The notes: a model not told the origin generated them from the letters alone. A stretch of 64,000 nt of DNA from Caldicellulosiruptor owensensis OL (GCF_000166335.1 NC_014657.1:1418501-1482500); one strand, 5' to 3'; positions 38,351 through 47,424 are shown, counted from the stretch's first letter. A program made the numbers and translations.

Positions 38351-39418
38351 GTTCTTTTCCTCACTTTTAACAAGCTCTTCAATAAAAAGCCGTGCTAATA
38401 GGTAGCAAATGGTAGACTCTGCACCCTGGTTCTGGTTAATGCCATCCTCTTCTATACCATCTTTGCATCCACCAGTCTTTTCATCATACAGAGGCGTTTT
38501 ATGAATATTTTCACCTAAGAACCACTTGAAAGCTTTTAAAGCTTTCTCTCTATATTCTTTTTCTTCAGTGATTTTATAAGCCTCAGTATAGGCAATCACA
38601 CAATCACATGCATCAATTGGTTGCTCATCAAAATAAGGACGTTCTTTCCCTTTTTCATACCATCCTCTGTTTCCTATAACTCTTAGAATTCCATTTTCAA
38701 ATAAAATACCAGACAAAAAATCAAGAGCTTCTTTTGCAACTTTTAAATACTTTTCTTTTTCAGTAACAGCAAAAGACCTAAACAAGGCATACGGAATTAT
38801 TGCATTGGCATATGTGAGCCTGTCAGAAAACCATTTCCAGTTCTCGTCTGAGTGCTTATGGTAAAAGTTCAAAAGTTTTTCAGAAAGAGCTTCTAAGTAC
38901 ATTTTTGCTTCACTTGAAAACTCTTTTATGTCGTGCAAAATTGAAAGTGCAACCACTGAATATGCGATGCTAACCGGGTAGCTGAGGTGCAAAACATTTC
39001 TGAGCGAGCGCTTTAACATCACATACGCAAGCTCTTTAATAGAGCTATCAAGTATCTCAGAACTGTAAACATACGAAAGAGCAATCAAAGACCTTGCAAA
39101 ACAGTCTTCCGTGCCTTTTTCATCCAGAAATACCCTTGAATAATTCATAAAGTTTCTGAAAAAGCCATCCTCGGTGTAAGCATTGTATAAAAATGCCATG
39201 TATCTGTAAACAAGGTCAAGGTAAGATTTGTCTCCTGTCTTTTCATAGAGCCTCAAGGCAACAATCAGCGCTCTTGCATTGTCATCTGTTGTATATCCTT
39301 CTTTGTAGTTTGGAACAGAATATTTAGCGTGCTGCAAAATTCCTGTTGAGTCTGTCATTCTAAAAAGATGTTTTGTGTTTAAAGAAGGAAGGGCAAGCCT
39401 TTTTGTTCCTCTTCTCAT
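38336..39418 (-). CDS. Alpha/alpha-barrel glycosidase-like protein paired with a glycosyltransferase
   Basis: 360 residues, helical repeats of an (alpha/alpha)6 barrel: YSVPNYKEGYTTDDNARALIVALRLYEKT, FFRNFMNYSRVFLDEKG, YANAIIPYALFRSF, and DEQPIDACDCVIAYTEAYK, near the end GINQNQGAESTICYLLA. No signal peptide. The family occurs fused to or next to GT4 glycosyltransferases; here its ATG overlaps the glycosyltransferase stop (ATGA), so the two are coupled. A substrate cannot be inferred from sequence; mannose-containing oligosaccharides are one suggestion from such neighbourhoods. Confidence 0.8.
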   Translation of the reverse strand: MRRGTKRLALPSLNTKHLFRMTDSTGILQHAKYSVPNYKEGYTTDDNARALIVALRLYEKTGDKSYLDLVYRYMAFLYNAYTEDGFFRNFMNYSRVFLDEKGTEDCFARSLIALSYVYSSEILDSSIKELAYVMLKRSLRNVLHLSYPVSIAYSVVALSILHDIKEFSSEAKMYLEALSEKLLNFYHKHSDENWKWFSDRLTYANAIIPYALFRSFAVTEKEKYLKVAKEALDFLSGILFENGILRVIGNRGWYEKGKERPYFDEQPIDACDCVIAYTEAYKITEEKEYREKALKAFKWFLGENIHKTPLYDEKTGGCKDGIEEDGINQNQGAESTICYLLARLFIEELVKSEEKNKEVV

Positions 39419-40575
39419 GCTATCACCCCTACCTTCTTGTTTATTTCAACAACATCATAGAATATATCTATCATTCTCTTTGCAACATTGTGCCAGTACA
39501 TCTCTTTGCCAATCTCCAATGTTTTTCTCTCAATTTCTTTTCTGAGATTCTCATCTCTCAAAAGCATTAAAATACCCTCTGCAATCGACTGGGCATTTTC
39601 AAACTCTACAAGAACTCCTCTACCATCCGAAAGCATCTCCTGAGCATAGGTGTATGGTGTCGAAACTATAGCCTTGCCAGAACCAATAGCATATGCAAGT
39701 GTTCCTGATACTGCCTGCTCCCTCCCTATGTAAGGAGTCAGGTAAATGTCGCTCAGACGCAGATATTCCATTATTTCTACTTTTGTTAGATATTTATCAA
39801 CAAACTGGACGTTGTTTTCTAATTTTAATTCTTTTACCATATTCATAAGTTTTTCTCTATACTCTTCGCCCTTTATTCTTTTGATATTTGGATGTGTTTG
39901 ACCAAGAATCAGATACACAGCCTCTGGAAATTCTTTTCGTACCTTGTGCATTGCTTCAATCGCATACTCTAAACCCTTGCCAGGACTAATAAGTCCAAAC
40001 GTGGATATCACTTTTCTACCTCTTAAGCCATACTTTTCTTTCAAAGTCTCTCTATCTTCAAGTTCCATATATGGTACACCATGGTGAACAATTTCAATTT
40101 TTTCTTCTTCTATGTCATATACTTCCATGAGAATATCCTTGGTAGTTTTAGCCATTGTAATAACTTTGAAACTTGTATCTGCCAGTTTTTTCAGTATCTC
40201 AAATTGTTTTGCAGTTGGATTTTTCAAAACTGTGTGGAATGTTGTAATGATTGGTTTTTTGATAAGCTTCACAAATGGGATTATATAATCTCCATCCTCC
40301 CCTCCAAATATCCCATATTCATGCTCAATTACCACAACATCAATGTCCAACATATTAATAAGATTAGCTGCTTTTACATAATTAGAAAATTTATCCTGAC
40401 TGATATCATAAATCACCCTGTTGTCATAAATATGTTTGTCCTTACTGAGAGAAATCACATAACAACGTTTTACATCATTATATTTTTCAATTGCATTTAC
40501 CAAATCCTGTGTAAAAGTGGCAATACCACATTCTCTCGGAGGATATGTGCTTACAAACACTGGCTTTAAAGCCAC
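39415..40575 (-). CDS. Glycosyltransferase, GT4 family
   Basis: 386 residues: N-terminal VFVSTYPPRECGIATFTQDL, acceptor-domain IEHEYGIFGGEDG, donor-domain STFGLISPGKGLEYAIEA and YLTPYIGREQAVSGTLAYAIGSGKA, the EX7E-like segment of retaining GT4 enzymes. Cytoplasmic. GTG start with AAAGGAGGG upstream. First gene of a two-gene operon whose leader is about 165 bases long. Confidence 0.88.
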   Translation of the reverse strand: MALKPVFVSTYPPRECGIATFTQDLVNAIEKYNDVKRCYVISLSKDKHIYDNRVIYDISQDKFSNYVKAANLINMLDIDVVVIEHEYGIFGGEDGDYIIPFVKLIKKPIITTFHTVLKNPTAKQFEILKKLADTSFKVITMAKTTKDILMEVYDIEEEKIEIVHHGVPYMELEDRETLKEKYGLRGRKVISTFGLISPGKGLEYAIEAMHKVRKEFPEAVYLILGQTHPNIKRIKGEEYREKLMNMVKELKLENNVQFVDKYLTKVEIMEYLRLSDIYLTPYIGREQAVSGTLAYAIGSGKAIVSTPYTYAQEMLSDGRGVLVEFENAQSIAEGILMLLRDENLRKEIERKTLEIGKEMYWHNVAKRMIDIFYDVVEINKKVGVIA

Positions 40576-40741
40576 TTTAATCCCTCCTTTTCAAAAAAAA
40601 TATTTGGCTTGTCGCTAAAATTATTTTTCCCTTTGCCACTTTTACTTATACCTTACCCTCAAATCAGCTGGAAATTCATAGGCGACATGAAACTTTGACC
40701 CTATACCCTGACTTGTTTTACTTTGACCTTCCTTGATTTTC
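40576..40741 (-). promoter_or_regulatory. Long leader of the glycosyltransferase operon
   Basis: This stretch lies between the promoter at 40742-40769 and the GTG start. On the plus strand it contains two direct copies of ACTTTGACC (40692-40700 and 40720-40728), 28 bases apart. No known riboswitch was recognised. The adjoining 40770-40919 holds nothing that I can identify beyond AT-rich sequence. Confidence 0.4.
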
Positions 40742-40769
40742 ATTATACCTATTTGTGAATACTTGTCAA
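40742..40769 (-). promoter_or_regulatory. Strong sigma-A promoter of the glycosyltransferase operon
   Basis: TTGACA (40764-40769), 16-base spacer, TATAAT (40742-40747) on the minus strand; both boxes match consensus. Confidence 0.82.
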
Positions 40770-40919
40770 TTATTAAAAAAGTCTATTTTAAGCTATTTGC
40801 GCTTAAATTTTGCGATTATTTTTGAATTTTTGAGAAAAAATCAAATATATCTTTTATTATCTCCAAAAATCTAATGTTTTTAATATTGAAATCTTTTAAA
40901 AAACTATATTTAAAAAATG

Positions 40920-40973
40920 TTGACAAAACAAAAAAAGAAGGTATAATAAATAAGTGATAGGGGTATATGGTAT
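40920..40973 (+). promoter_or_regulatory. Promoter and probable operator of the csoR-like/trxA operon
   Basis: TTGACA (40920-40925), 16-base spacer, TATAAT (40942-40947), both consensus. Just downstream ATAGGGGTATATGGTAT (40957-40973) has a G-tract flanked by AT, the style of operators bound by CsoR/CstR proteins. Confidence 0.7.
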
Positions 40974-40989
40974 GAGGAGGGGTTGAAAA

Positions 40990-41259
40990 GTGGATGAACT
41001 GAGCAAGGAAAAAGAAAATCTACTTTTGAGACTTCGAAAGATTGAAGGACAGATTAAGGGTATCCAGAAGATGATTGAGAATGACAAGTCTTGCAACGAT
41101 GTTTTGACACAGATTGCAGCCGTAAAAGCTGCACTCAACAAGGTGGGAGCAATCATACTTGAAAAGTATTCAAAGTCATGCATTGCTGAGTACAAAAACA
41201 CTGAAAATGAAAAAAGCATTGATGAGCTGATTGAAACCTTATTAAGGTTTATCAAATAA
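40990..41259 (+). CDS. CsoR/CstR-family repressor lacking the copper histidine
   Basis: 89 residues, all-helical DUF156: LLRLRKIEGQIKGIQKMIE, CNDVLTQIAAVKAALNKVG, ILEKYSKSCIAEY. CsoR senses Cu(I) with a Cys-His-Cys set; here C35 and C64 are kept but the His position is Tyr (Y60). CstR, which senses persulfide, likewise keeps two Cys and lacks the His, so a sulfur or redox signal is more likely than copper. GTG start with GAGGAGGGG upstream. A thioredoxin gene follows 44 bases later on the same strand. Confidence 0.88.
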   Translation: MDELSKEKENLLLRLRKIEGQIKGIQKMIENDKSCNDVLTQIAAVKAALNKVGAIILEKYSKSCIAEYKNTENEKSIDELIETLLRFIK

Positions 41260-41303
41260 ATAAAAATGGGTATATATAAAAATTGAAAGGAGATGTGATA
41301 AAA

Positions 41304-41630
41304 ATGGCAAACAATATTGTAACTTTGACAAGTGAAAATTTTGAAAAAGAGGTCTTGCAATCAGATATTCCTGTTGTTGTTGATTTCTGGGCTGCATGGT
41401 GTGGCCCGTGTAGAATGGTTGCACCTGTAATAGAAGAACTTGCTCAGGAATATGCAGGGAAAGTAAAATTTGCAAAGCTCAACGTTGATGATTATGGTGA
41501 CATAGCATATGCATTCAGGATCATGAGCATTCCAACAATAATGCTGTTTAAAGATGGCAAGGCAGTTGACAAGATTATTGGTGCAAGACCTAAAAGCGAT
41601 TTTGTAAACTTTATAAACAGAAATCTCTAA
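41304..41630 (+). CDS. trxA: Thioredoxin
   Basis: 108 residues, a single thioredoxin fold with the redox pair WCGPC (C33, C36) and the cis-proline loop SIPTIM. Reduces protein disulfides in the cytoplasm. The start [13 protein letters not shown] (ATG 41304) is chosen over a TTG seven codons earlier, which overlaps the AAAGGAG. Co-transcribed with the csoR-like repressor and closed by a terminator. Confidence 0.97.
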   Translation: MANNIVTLTSENFEKEVLQSDIPVVVDFWAAWCGPCRMVAPVIEELAQEYAGKVKFAKLNVDDYGDIAYAFRIMSIPTIMLFKDGKAVDKIIGARPKSDFVNFINRNL

Positions 41631-41650
41631 AGCTCTTAAAACTACTTGAA

Positions 41651-41684
41651 AAGGCGGCAGTTTTGTACTTGCCGCCTTTTTTAT
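41651..41684 (+). terminator. Terminator after trxA
   Basis: AAGGCGGCA (41651-41659) pairs with TGCCGCCTT (41670-41678), followed by TTTTTATA. Confidence 0.93.
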
Positions 41685-41701
41685 ATATATTTTAGAAAAT
41701 C

Positions 41702-42433
41702 TTAATATACCAATGTTACCTCTGCCTTTATCTCAATTGTTCCAGGCTGAATTTGGGTTGATGTTGAAGAAGTCATAGCTTCTGCCTTGTAGTAGACAAT
41801 AGGAGGAGTGTTCACATAGCTATTCTCAGTAACAGATTTTGGCTTGCCAAGGCTTATGCCAAGCCCTTTTGCAATTGTTGCCGCTTTTTGTTTTGCATTT
41901 TCGAGTGCTTTTGATAATGCTTGATTGTAGTAAGGAGATGAGTTTGAAATATCAAATGTCAAACTGTTAAATGTATTTACCCCATTTTTGAACGCAGAAT
42001 CAATCACTTTCCCAACAATAGAAAGATTTCTTACAGTTACGGTCAAATCAGTTGAGGCATAAAATCCAACTATCTTTGAGGTGCCGTCATCTTTGTTGTA
42101 AGAATATTTTGGATAAACGTTTATCCTTAGCGTCTTTATATCCTTTGGGTCAACTCCAAGCTTTTTTACTGCATCAATGGTTTTGTTAATCTTTGCTGCG
42201 GTCTGAGAGTACGCAGCATTTGCACTGACATCTTCACTCAAAACTCCAAATGTCAAAATTGCTATGTCTGGTTCTACATACACCGATGCCTGTCCTTTTA
42301 CAGTAATCTCTGTTTTTGCTTGAGAAGATGCTGATGATGCATCAACTTTAAATGTGAAAAATACCAAAAAAGTTGATAGTAATAGTAAACTTGCCAAACC
42401 CCCAGCCATAATTTTTTGTTTTTTATTTTCAAT
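41702..42433 (-). CDS. SIMPL-domain (DUF541) exported protein, apparent ATT start
   Basis: A periplasm-type or surface protein with the SIMPL fold (ITVKGQASVYVEPDIAILTFGV, ISLGKPKSVTENSYV). The best ATG (ending 42409) gives 235 residues starting MAGGLASLLLLSTFLVFF, a signal peptide without positive charges and with no ribosome binding site nearby. Eight codons upstream an ATT (42431-42433) lies seven bases after GGAGG and yields (M)ENKKQKIMAGGLASLLLL, a proper signal peptide with Lys-rich front. I therefore place the start there. Function of the family is not established; it is linked to outer-surface and stress roles in other bacteria. Confidence 0.8.
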   Translation of the reverse strand: MENKKQKIMAGGLASLLLLSTFLVFFTFKVDASSASSQAKTEITVKGQASVYVEPDIAILTFGVLSEDVSANAAYSQTAAKINKTIDAVKKLGVDPKDIKTLRINVYPKYSYNKDDGTSKIVGFYASTDLTVTVRNLSIVGKVIDSAFKNGVNTFNSLTFDISNSSPYYNQALSKALENAKQKAATIAKGLGISLGKPKSVTENSYVNTPPIVYYKAEAMTSSTSTQIQPGTIEIKAEVTLVY

Positions 42434-42534
42434 TATATCCCCTCCTACATAATAGCATCTTTTTTATTGTTTTTAAGCTCTACTTTATATAACGCTTCAC
42501 CTTTACAAATGTTATTTTTGCCTTTAAAAAATTT

Positions 42535-43356
42535 TTATCCAAAAAGCCTTTTGAACTGCATCGGAGTTATTCCTTCTAATTTTTTGAACATGTAGCAAAA
42601 ATAGCTTGGATTTTTGAATCCAACCTCATAACACACTTCTTTTATTTGAACCATCGGGTTTTTTATCAAAAGTTCTTTTGCCTTTTGAATTCTAATTCTT
42701 ATCAAGTATTCGTAAGGTGTTGTTTGAAAAGTCTTTTTAAAAACTGAGCAAAGATGCTGTGGTGAAAGACCAATCAGTTTTGAAAGCTCATTTAAGGTGA
42801 TGTTCTTGGAATAATTTTCTTCGATATATTTCAAGATTGGGAGTAGCTTTAAATAGTTGCTCTCAAAATTTCTCTCAATTTTATTTTGCAGATTTAATGC
42901 CATGTGAAGGATGAAGCTATAAATGAGCTGTGAACACTCAATTGACACAATATAATTGTAAAATGATGCTTTATTTGAAATAGCTTCTAAAATGCCTTCC
43001 AAATACTGCTTGCTTGAGAGTTTAAATATTTCAAAAGGTTTTATTCCCATGGTTTTTAATATCATCTCAGAGGCAGGTCCATTGAAAGTAAGCCACACTG
43101 TTGACCATCCGGAAGATAAAGCATAATATTCATGAGGAACACCTGGCCACAAGAAAAATGCCACAGACTCATCAACAATGTATTCCTTCCCATCAACAAT
43201 CAAAACTCCACTACCGTGTGCGGTGTGAAGATAATGAAAATCCGGATGCCCATTCTTTCGAATAATATGTTCCTGAGACCGGTTGTACCCTACACTTTTG
43301 AGATAAATAGGAAGTCCTTTTTCCAAAGAAGTATTGACTATAAAGCAGGTTTTCAT
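42535..43356 (-). CDS. AraC-family regulator with cupin sensor
   Basis: 273 residues. The N-terminal half (about 15-140) is a cupin-like ligand domain (PDFHYLHTAHGSGVLIVDGKE, FFLWPGVPHEYY); the C-terminal 100 residues hold two helix-turn-helices (ITLNELSKLIGLSPQHLCSVFKK, VQIKEVCYEVGFKNPSYFCYMFKKLEG). Such regulators usually control sugar-use genes, but none are adjacent, so its target is unknown. AGGGG lies 12 bases before the ATG. Confidence 0.92.
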   Translation of the reverse strand: MKTCFIVNTSLEKGLPIYLKSVGYNRSQEHIIRKNGHPDFHYLHTAHGSGVLIVDGKEYIVDESVAFFLWPGVPHEYYALSSGWSTVWLTFNGPASEMILKTMGIKPFEIFKLSSKQYLEGILEAISNKASFYNYIVSIECSQLIYSFILHMALNLQNKIERNFESNYLKLLPILKYIEENYSKNITLNELSKLIGLSPQHLCSVFKKTFQTTPYEYLIRIRIQKAKELLIKNPMVQIKEVCYEVGFKNPSYFCYMFKKLEGITPMQFKRLFG

Positions 43357-43435
43357 AATACTGTCTTTCCCCTCTTAAAAGACTCAAAGCTTGTTCTTTA
43401 GAATCTGCAAAATGATATTTATATTGAATGATCTT

Positions 43436-43867
43436 TTAACCCAGCGCAACAAATATAGAACCTGCAGCAATTAGCAGCACTCCAATTGCTGTGTAAAATG
43501 AAATCTTCTCACCAAGAAAAATGGCAGCAAGTACAATTGCAAACACAACCGAAAGCCTGTCGATTGGCGCAACCTGTTGAACCTTTCCATTTTTAAGAGC
43601 CAAAAAATAGAAAAGCCATGACATTGCTCCTGCAACACCACTTAATATAATAAACAAAATAGCCTTTTTGTCAGCTAAGATCTCCCCAACTTTGTTTAGT
43701 CTCCCCTGGAACACTACTACAACGATTAAAAAAAGTGCCATAATCACAGCTCTTATAGCAGTTGCAACATTTGTATCAATGCCTTTTAAACCTATCTTCC
43801 CAAATATTGCAACAAGAGAAGCAAACAGAGCTGATAAAAGTCCGAATATTAACCATAAATAGTTCAT
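43436..43867 (-). CDS. EamA-family half-transporter (DMT superfamily)
   Basis: 143 residues, about five transmembrane helices (LIFGLLSALFASLVAIFGKIG, AVIMALFLIVVVVF, AILFIILSGVAGAMSWLFYF, VVFAIVLAAIFLGE, AIGVLLIAAGSIFVALG). One EamA repeat, half the usual length, so it probably dimerises. Substrate unknown. ATG ending at 43867 with GGGGGT upstream, the same style of site as cysK. Confidence 0.85.
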   Translation of the reverse strand: MNYLWLIFGLLSALFASLVAIFGKIGLKGIDTNVATAIRAVIMALFLIVVVVFQGRLNKVGEILADKKAILFIILSGVAGAMSWLFYFLALKNGKVQQVAPIDRLSVVFAIVLAAIFLGEKISFYTAIGVLLIAAGSIFVALG

Positions 43868-43975
43868 TTCAACATACCCCCAAATCAACCAGATGTATAG
43901 CTAATTACATTTTAGCCAATAATCAAAATGATAGCAATTAAAATTTTTAAATAGAGGGAGAGGTATTGAGGTTAA

Positions 43976-44176
43976 ATGAAAGGGTCAATTGATATTTTAT
44001 CCCAAATTTCACAACTTAAAGAGGTCGACTATAAGACTACTTTGATGATAACCTCGCTGATTGAAGTTTTAGTTGACAAAGGCATCATCGCACGAAAAGA
44101 AGTCTTTGAAAAATCTATATTTTTGGACAGACTAATTGAAAGCGAAGCAAAGCGAAGAATTGAAAAGAGCACATAA
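43976..44176 (+). CDS. Hypothetical 66-residue helical protein upstream of the H-NOX receptor
   Basis: [18 protein letters not shown], then [24 protein letters not shown] and [15 protein letters not shown]. Not recognised. Fully helical; no membrane segment, no Cys. GAGG precedes the ATG. Its own terminator separates it from the H-NOX receptor gene, so the two are not clearly linked. Confidence 0.7.
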   Translation: MKGSIDILSQISQLKEVDYKTTLMITSLIEVLVDKGIIARKEVFEKSIFLDRLIESEAKRRIEKST

Positions 44177-44194
44177 AAGTTGTGCTCTTTTTCA
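44163..44194 (+). terminator. Terminator after the 66-residue gene
   Basis: AAAAGAGCACA (44163-44173) pairs with TGTGCTCTTTT (44181-44191); the T-run follows. It lies just before the H-NOX gene. Confidence 0.85.
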
Positions 44195-44250
44195 TTTTTT
44201 GTGGTATTATTTTAATATATCGTACTTTTTTAGAAAGGGGAAATGAAGGC

Positions 44251-46068
44251 TTGAAAGGAACTGTTGTTTTAACATGGCTTGAAACAATCGGAAATATATG
44301 GGGAGATGATGTTAAAAAGTATGCAAGGCAAAGTATGGGACTTGACGAGTCAGTGATAATTTCACCTACAGACGACATTGATGATGAGCTTGTTCACAAG
44401 ATGATTGAAAAGGCGTGTGAAAAGGCAAATATTACCCCTTCCCAGATGTGGAGAGAGATTGGTAAAAATAATATAAGAACTTTTAGTAAATGGTTTCCTT
44501 CATATTTTCAAAGACTGTCTCTCAAAGGCTTTTTAGAATACATGGACGATGTTCACAGCCAGCTTACCAGAATGATAAAAGGTGCAAAACCGCCCCGAAT
44601 AATTTTTGAAGAGATATCGCCAAATGAAGCTTACATAACATATATATCCAAAAGAGGATTTTATGATTATTTTCTTGGTCTTCTTGAAGGAAGTGCTGAA
44701 TTTTTTAATGAAAAGCTTGATTTTGAAGAGCTTGAAAGGTTCAAAGATGAAGAGGGATTTTATCGTTTAAAAATTAGAATTAGATTTGAAAAAACTAATC
44801 GAAAGGCTAAAAAAGCCTACTTCAATATAATAGCGGGTTTAGGTTTTATAAGGTCTTTGGAGTTCAAAATTTCTATATTTTCTTCAATTGCAGTTATAGT
44901 TTTAAGTTTTATACTGGGCTCAAATAAAGCCGATTACATCAATCATCTTCTTACGGCAGTCCTCACTTTTATAACCACATTCGTTGCTGCATTTTTTATC
45001 CTAAGACCATTAAAGCCTATTAATGAGGAGCTAAATTCACTCAAGAACTTAGATTTTAGTGGTTCGTTAATTATAAAGACAAATGACAAGTTGGAAAACT
45101 TTGCGAAAATGTTGGCAACCACAAAATCTTCTGTTAAAAAAGATTTGCTTTTGCTCAAGGGTGGAAGTGACGAGATATATAACTTCTCCAAAAATATAAA
45201 AGAGATTGCTGACAAGATGAAAAGTCTTTCAGATTCGGTATCAGGAATTGTAAATGATGTTGCACAAGGTGCTGTCCATCAAGCAGAAGAGATTGAAAAA
45301 GCTGTAACAACTTTAAATGAAAACATTGAAAATTTAAAACAAATTGTATCCCAGCAAACTCAGACAAAAGATATTTTGACAGATGTCAATCAAACACTAA
45401 ATAATTCTGGAAAGGATATTAGTGAGGCTGCAAAAGATATAAACATAATTAGCACAGAGTTCTCTGAGATTGTTCAAAAAGGCAGCAAACTTTCTGAAGA
45501 GGCAAATGAGGTTATGAAGATAACATCAACAGTTGCAGAGATCTCAAACCAGATCAACATGCTTGCACTCAATGCCTCAATTGAAGCGGCAAGGGCTGGA
45601 AATGTTGGTGTAGGATTTGCCGTTGTTGCAGATGAAATAAGAAAGCTTGCAGATAGCACAATGTCATTCGCAAAGACAATTAATAAAAATCTTAAAACTT
45701 TTGTTCAAGAGATTGAGACTCTTTCAAGTACTTTAACTCAGCAGTTTGAAAAGCTTACAAAGAGTGAATCTACTTTAAATGATGTTGTGAATAGAAACAA
45801 CCAAAACATTGAAAGAATATCAAATGTAGTGGAAACTTTAATTTTGCAAATTGAATCACTGTCTCAGGTAGCAGAAAAAATTTCAAATGTATTTGAATCA
45901 ATTACATCACTTTCAGCAATATCTCAAGAGAACTCTGCATCTGCCCAGGAGATGGCAGCTTCAATCTCTATGTATGCAGAGAGTATAAAAGAGCTTTTGA
46001 GCAAGGTTGCTGACCTTGAAAATCTTTCAAATGTATTTAAAGAAGAGCTTTCAAAATACCGATTATAA
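44251..46068 (+). CDS. H-NOX heme sensor fused to a methyl-accepting chemotaxis receptor
   Basis: About 605 residues from a TTG start ([14 protein letters not shown]), AAAGGGG ten bases upstream. Residues 1-182 are an H-NOX (HNOB) heme domain: proximal heme ligand H102, heme-carboxylate motif Y131-S133-R135, P115. The distal pocket W9, N74 and Y140 match, in the same numbering, the triad that lets Thermoanaerobacter H-NOX hold O2. Then two transmembrane helices (about 208-262), a short linker and a cytoplasmic signalling domain with the MCP hairpin tip ([22 protein letters not shown]). Without an extracellular sensor domain, it should detect O2 inside the cell and signal to CheA. O2 binding itself is inferred. 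Confidence 0.93.
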   Translation: MKGTVVLTWLETIGNIWGDDVKKYARQSMGLDESVIISPTDDIDDELVHKMIEKACEKANITPSQMWREIGKNNIRTFSKWFPSYFQRLSLKGFLEYMDDVHSQLTRMIKGAKPPRIIFEEISPNEAYITYISKRGFYDYFLGLLEGSAEFFNEKLDFEELERFKDEEGFYRLKIRIRFEKTNRKAKKAYFNIIAGLGFIRSLEFKISIFSSIAVIVLSFILGSNKADYINHLLTAVLTFITTFVAAFFILRPLKPINEELNSLKNLDFSGSLIIKTNDKLENFAKMLATTKSSVKKDLLLLKGGSDEIYNFSKNIKEIADKMKSLSDSVSGIVNDVAQGAVHQAEEIEKAVTTLNENIENLKQIVSQQTQTKDILTDVNQTLNNSGKDISEAAKDINIISTEFSEIVQKGSKLSEEANEVMKITSTVAEISNQINMLALNASIEAARAGNVGVGFAVVADEIRKLADSTMSFAKTINKNLKTFVQEIETLSSTLTQQFEKLTKSESTLNDVVNRNNQNIERISNVVETLILQIESLSQVAEKISNVFESITSLSAISQENSASAQEMAASISMYAESIKELLSKVADLENLSNVFKEELSKYRL

Positions 46069-46091
46069 AAATAAAGGGGAGGGTTTTAAAA

Positions 46092-46346
46092 ATGTGTAAA
46101 ACTTTTATTGCTGCAATTTTAGTTGATAACAGGCTACATGATGCACCAAAACTTCAGGAGATTTTGACAAAACATGGATGTCTTATCAGAACCAGACTTG
46201 GAATTCATGAGGCAGGCGAGAGCTGTTCAAACCAGGGACTTATTATATTGCACATGCAGGCAACAGAGGATGAGATAAAGGCATTTGAAAATGATGTGAA
46301 ACAGCTTGATCATGTGAAACTTCAATATATGAATCTTGAATGCTAA
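46092..46346 (+). CDS. TM1266-like regulator (iron-only hydrogenase system type)
   Basis: 84 residues with an ACT-like fold: [64 protein letters not shown]. The family (TM1266 of Thermotoga) is named as a putative regulator of [FeFe]-hydrogenase maturation; no hydrogenase is in this window. Follows the H-NOX receptor by 23 bases with GGGGAGGG upstream, so may be in its operon. Confidence 0.8.
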   Translation: MCKTFIAAILVDNRLHDAPKLQEILTKHGCLIRTRLGIHEAGESCSNQGLIILHMQATEDEIKAFENDVKQLDHVKLQYMNLEC

Positions 46347-46384
46347 AGTTTCTTAAAATTAAATTTATTCGAGGGGATTTGGTT

Positions 46385-47056
46385 ATGGCAATTTATAACG
46401 TTCAGGACCTAATCGCACAGAAATTTTTACAAATAGCACAACGAATATCAAATAAAACTAACCTGCCCCAAAATTTTAAAGATATATTTGTACAGAGCTT
46501 TGAAAATGCTGTTCAAACAATCAATGTAGGAACTGATACACCAATTTTGAGCACACAGGCAAAAACTGCAGATATTATTTTGAACAAAAGACCTGGCAGC
46601 TACAGCCTGCAAAGCTCAAGCCATGCTTTTGAGCTTTTGCCCGATAACAAATTTAATCTTAGCAAAGACGACATAATGTCAATCGCTACACAAAAGGCAA
46701 AACAATATGGAGTTTTGCCAAGCCTGGTTTTAAGTGTAATCGAAGCAGAATCAGGTTTTCGCCAAGATGTAATCTCCAAAGCTGGGGCAATTGGTCTTAT
46801 GCAGCTGATGCCCCAAACTGCGAAATCTCTTGGTGTAAATCCATATGACCCTATTGAAAATTTAGATGGCGGTATAAGATATTTGAAGGAAAAGATTGAA
46901 GAGTTTGGTGGTAATATTGAGCTTGCTTTAGCAGCTTACAATGCAGGGCCAGCAAATGTTTTAAAGTTTGGTGGAATTCCCCCATTTGAAGAAACTATGA
47001 ACTATGTTCAAAAAGTGCTTTTGCTTTCTCAAAAATACAGAGAATACGATGTATAA
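46385..47056 (+). CDS. Lytic transglycosylase (SLT domain)
   Basis: 223 residues from ATG 46385 with GAGGGG upstream. The first 105 residues are non-conserved; then the SLT fold: [17 protein letters not shown] (catalytic Glu in AES), [36 protein letters not shown] and [12 protein letters not shown]. Cleaves peptidoglycan glycan strands. There is no clear signal peptide, so export may use the flagellar or another route. Fifteen extra in-frame codons lie before the chosen ATG. Confidence 0.9.
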   Translation: MAIYNVQDLIAQKFLQIAQRISNKTNLPQNFKDIFVQSFENAVQTINVGTDTPILSTQAKTADIILNKRPGSYSLQSSSHAFELLPDNKFNLSKDDIMSIATQKAKQYGVLPSLVLSVIEAESGFRQDVISKAGAIGLMQLMPQTAKSLGVNPYDPIENLDGGIRYLKEKIEEFGGNIELALAAYNAGPANVLKFGGIPPFEETMNYVQKVLLLSQKYREYDV

Positions 47057-47104
47057 TCCCCCTCATAAGCTGCACACATTAATAGAAAGAGGGGGAGATT
47101 AAAA

Positions 47105-47263
47105 ATGATCAGAACAAGAAAGCTGTATAATCGCCAAAGAAGTAGATACAGCATGCTCAAGGCAAAAAAGAATATGCTGTGTATGCTCGGCTCTTATCTT
47201 ACAGGGCTTTTTAAGGGTGTGATGATTGGAATGATAATCGGGAAAAAACTTAGAAAAGATTAA
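47105..47263 (+). CDS. Small basic protein with one hydrophobic segment
   Basis: 52 residues: MIRTRKLYNRQRSRYSML, then MLCMLGSYLTGLFKGVMIG and MIIGKKLRKD. A strong GGGGGAG sits eight bases before the ATG. An Arg/Lys-rich N terminus and a Gly-rich hydrophobic middle. Not recognised; a membrane-associated micropeptide or nucleic-acid-binding peptide are both possible. A terminator follows directly. Confidence 0.65.
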   Translation: MIRTRKLYNRQRSRYSMLKAKKNMLCMLGSYLTGLFKGVMIGMIIGKKLRKD

Positions 47264-47283
47264 AAGGTTTTTAAAAACTCTTA

Positions 47284-47330
47284 GCGCCACCTCGTAAAAT
47301 GGCTCAAAAGAAAGTGGGGTGGCGTTTTTA
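47284..47330 (+). terminator. Terminator after the 52-residue gene
   Basis: CGCCACC (47285-47291) pairs with GGTGGCG (47318-47324), followed by TTTTTATTTT. Confidence 0.8.
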
Positions 47331-47424
47331 TTTTGCGCAATTTTAAATTGATTTTTGACACAAAGTATTCTATACTGTTTATTTGTAAAAAACAAAAGAT
47401 TTTCATAGGGGGCAAAAAAGAAAA

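Noticed and set aside
40642..40743. 33-codon open frame in the glycosyltransferase leader
   Set aside because: Its ATG overlaps the -10 box TATAAT, so it would not be in the transcript, and no ribosome binding site precedes it.
40770..40919. Search for an RNA gene or riboswitch in the AT-rich gap
   Set aside because: No conserved helix, terminator pair or known aptamer core could be seen.
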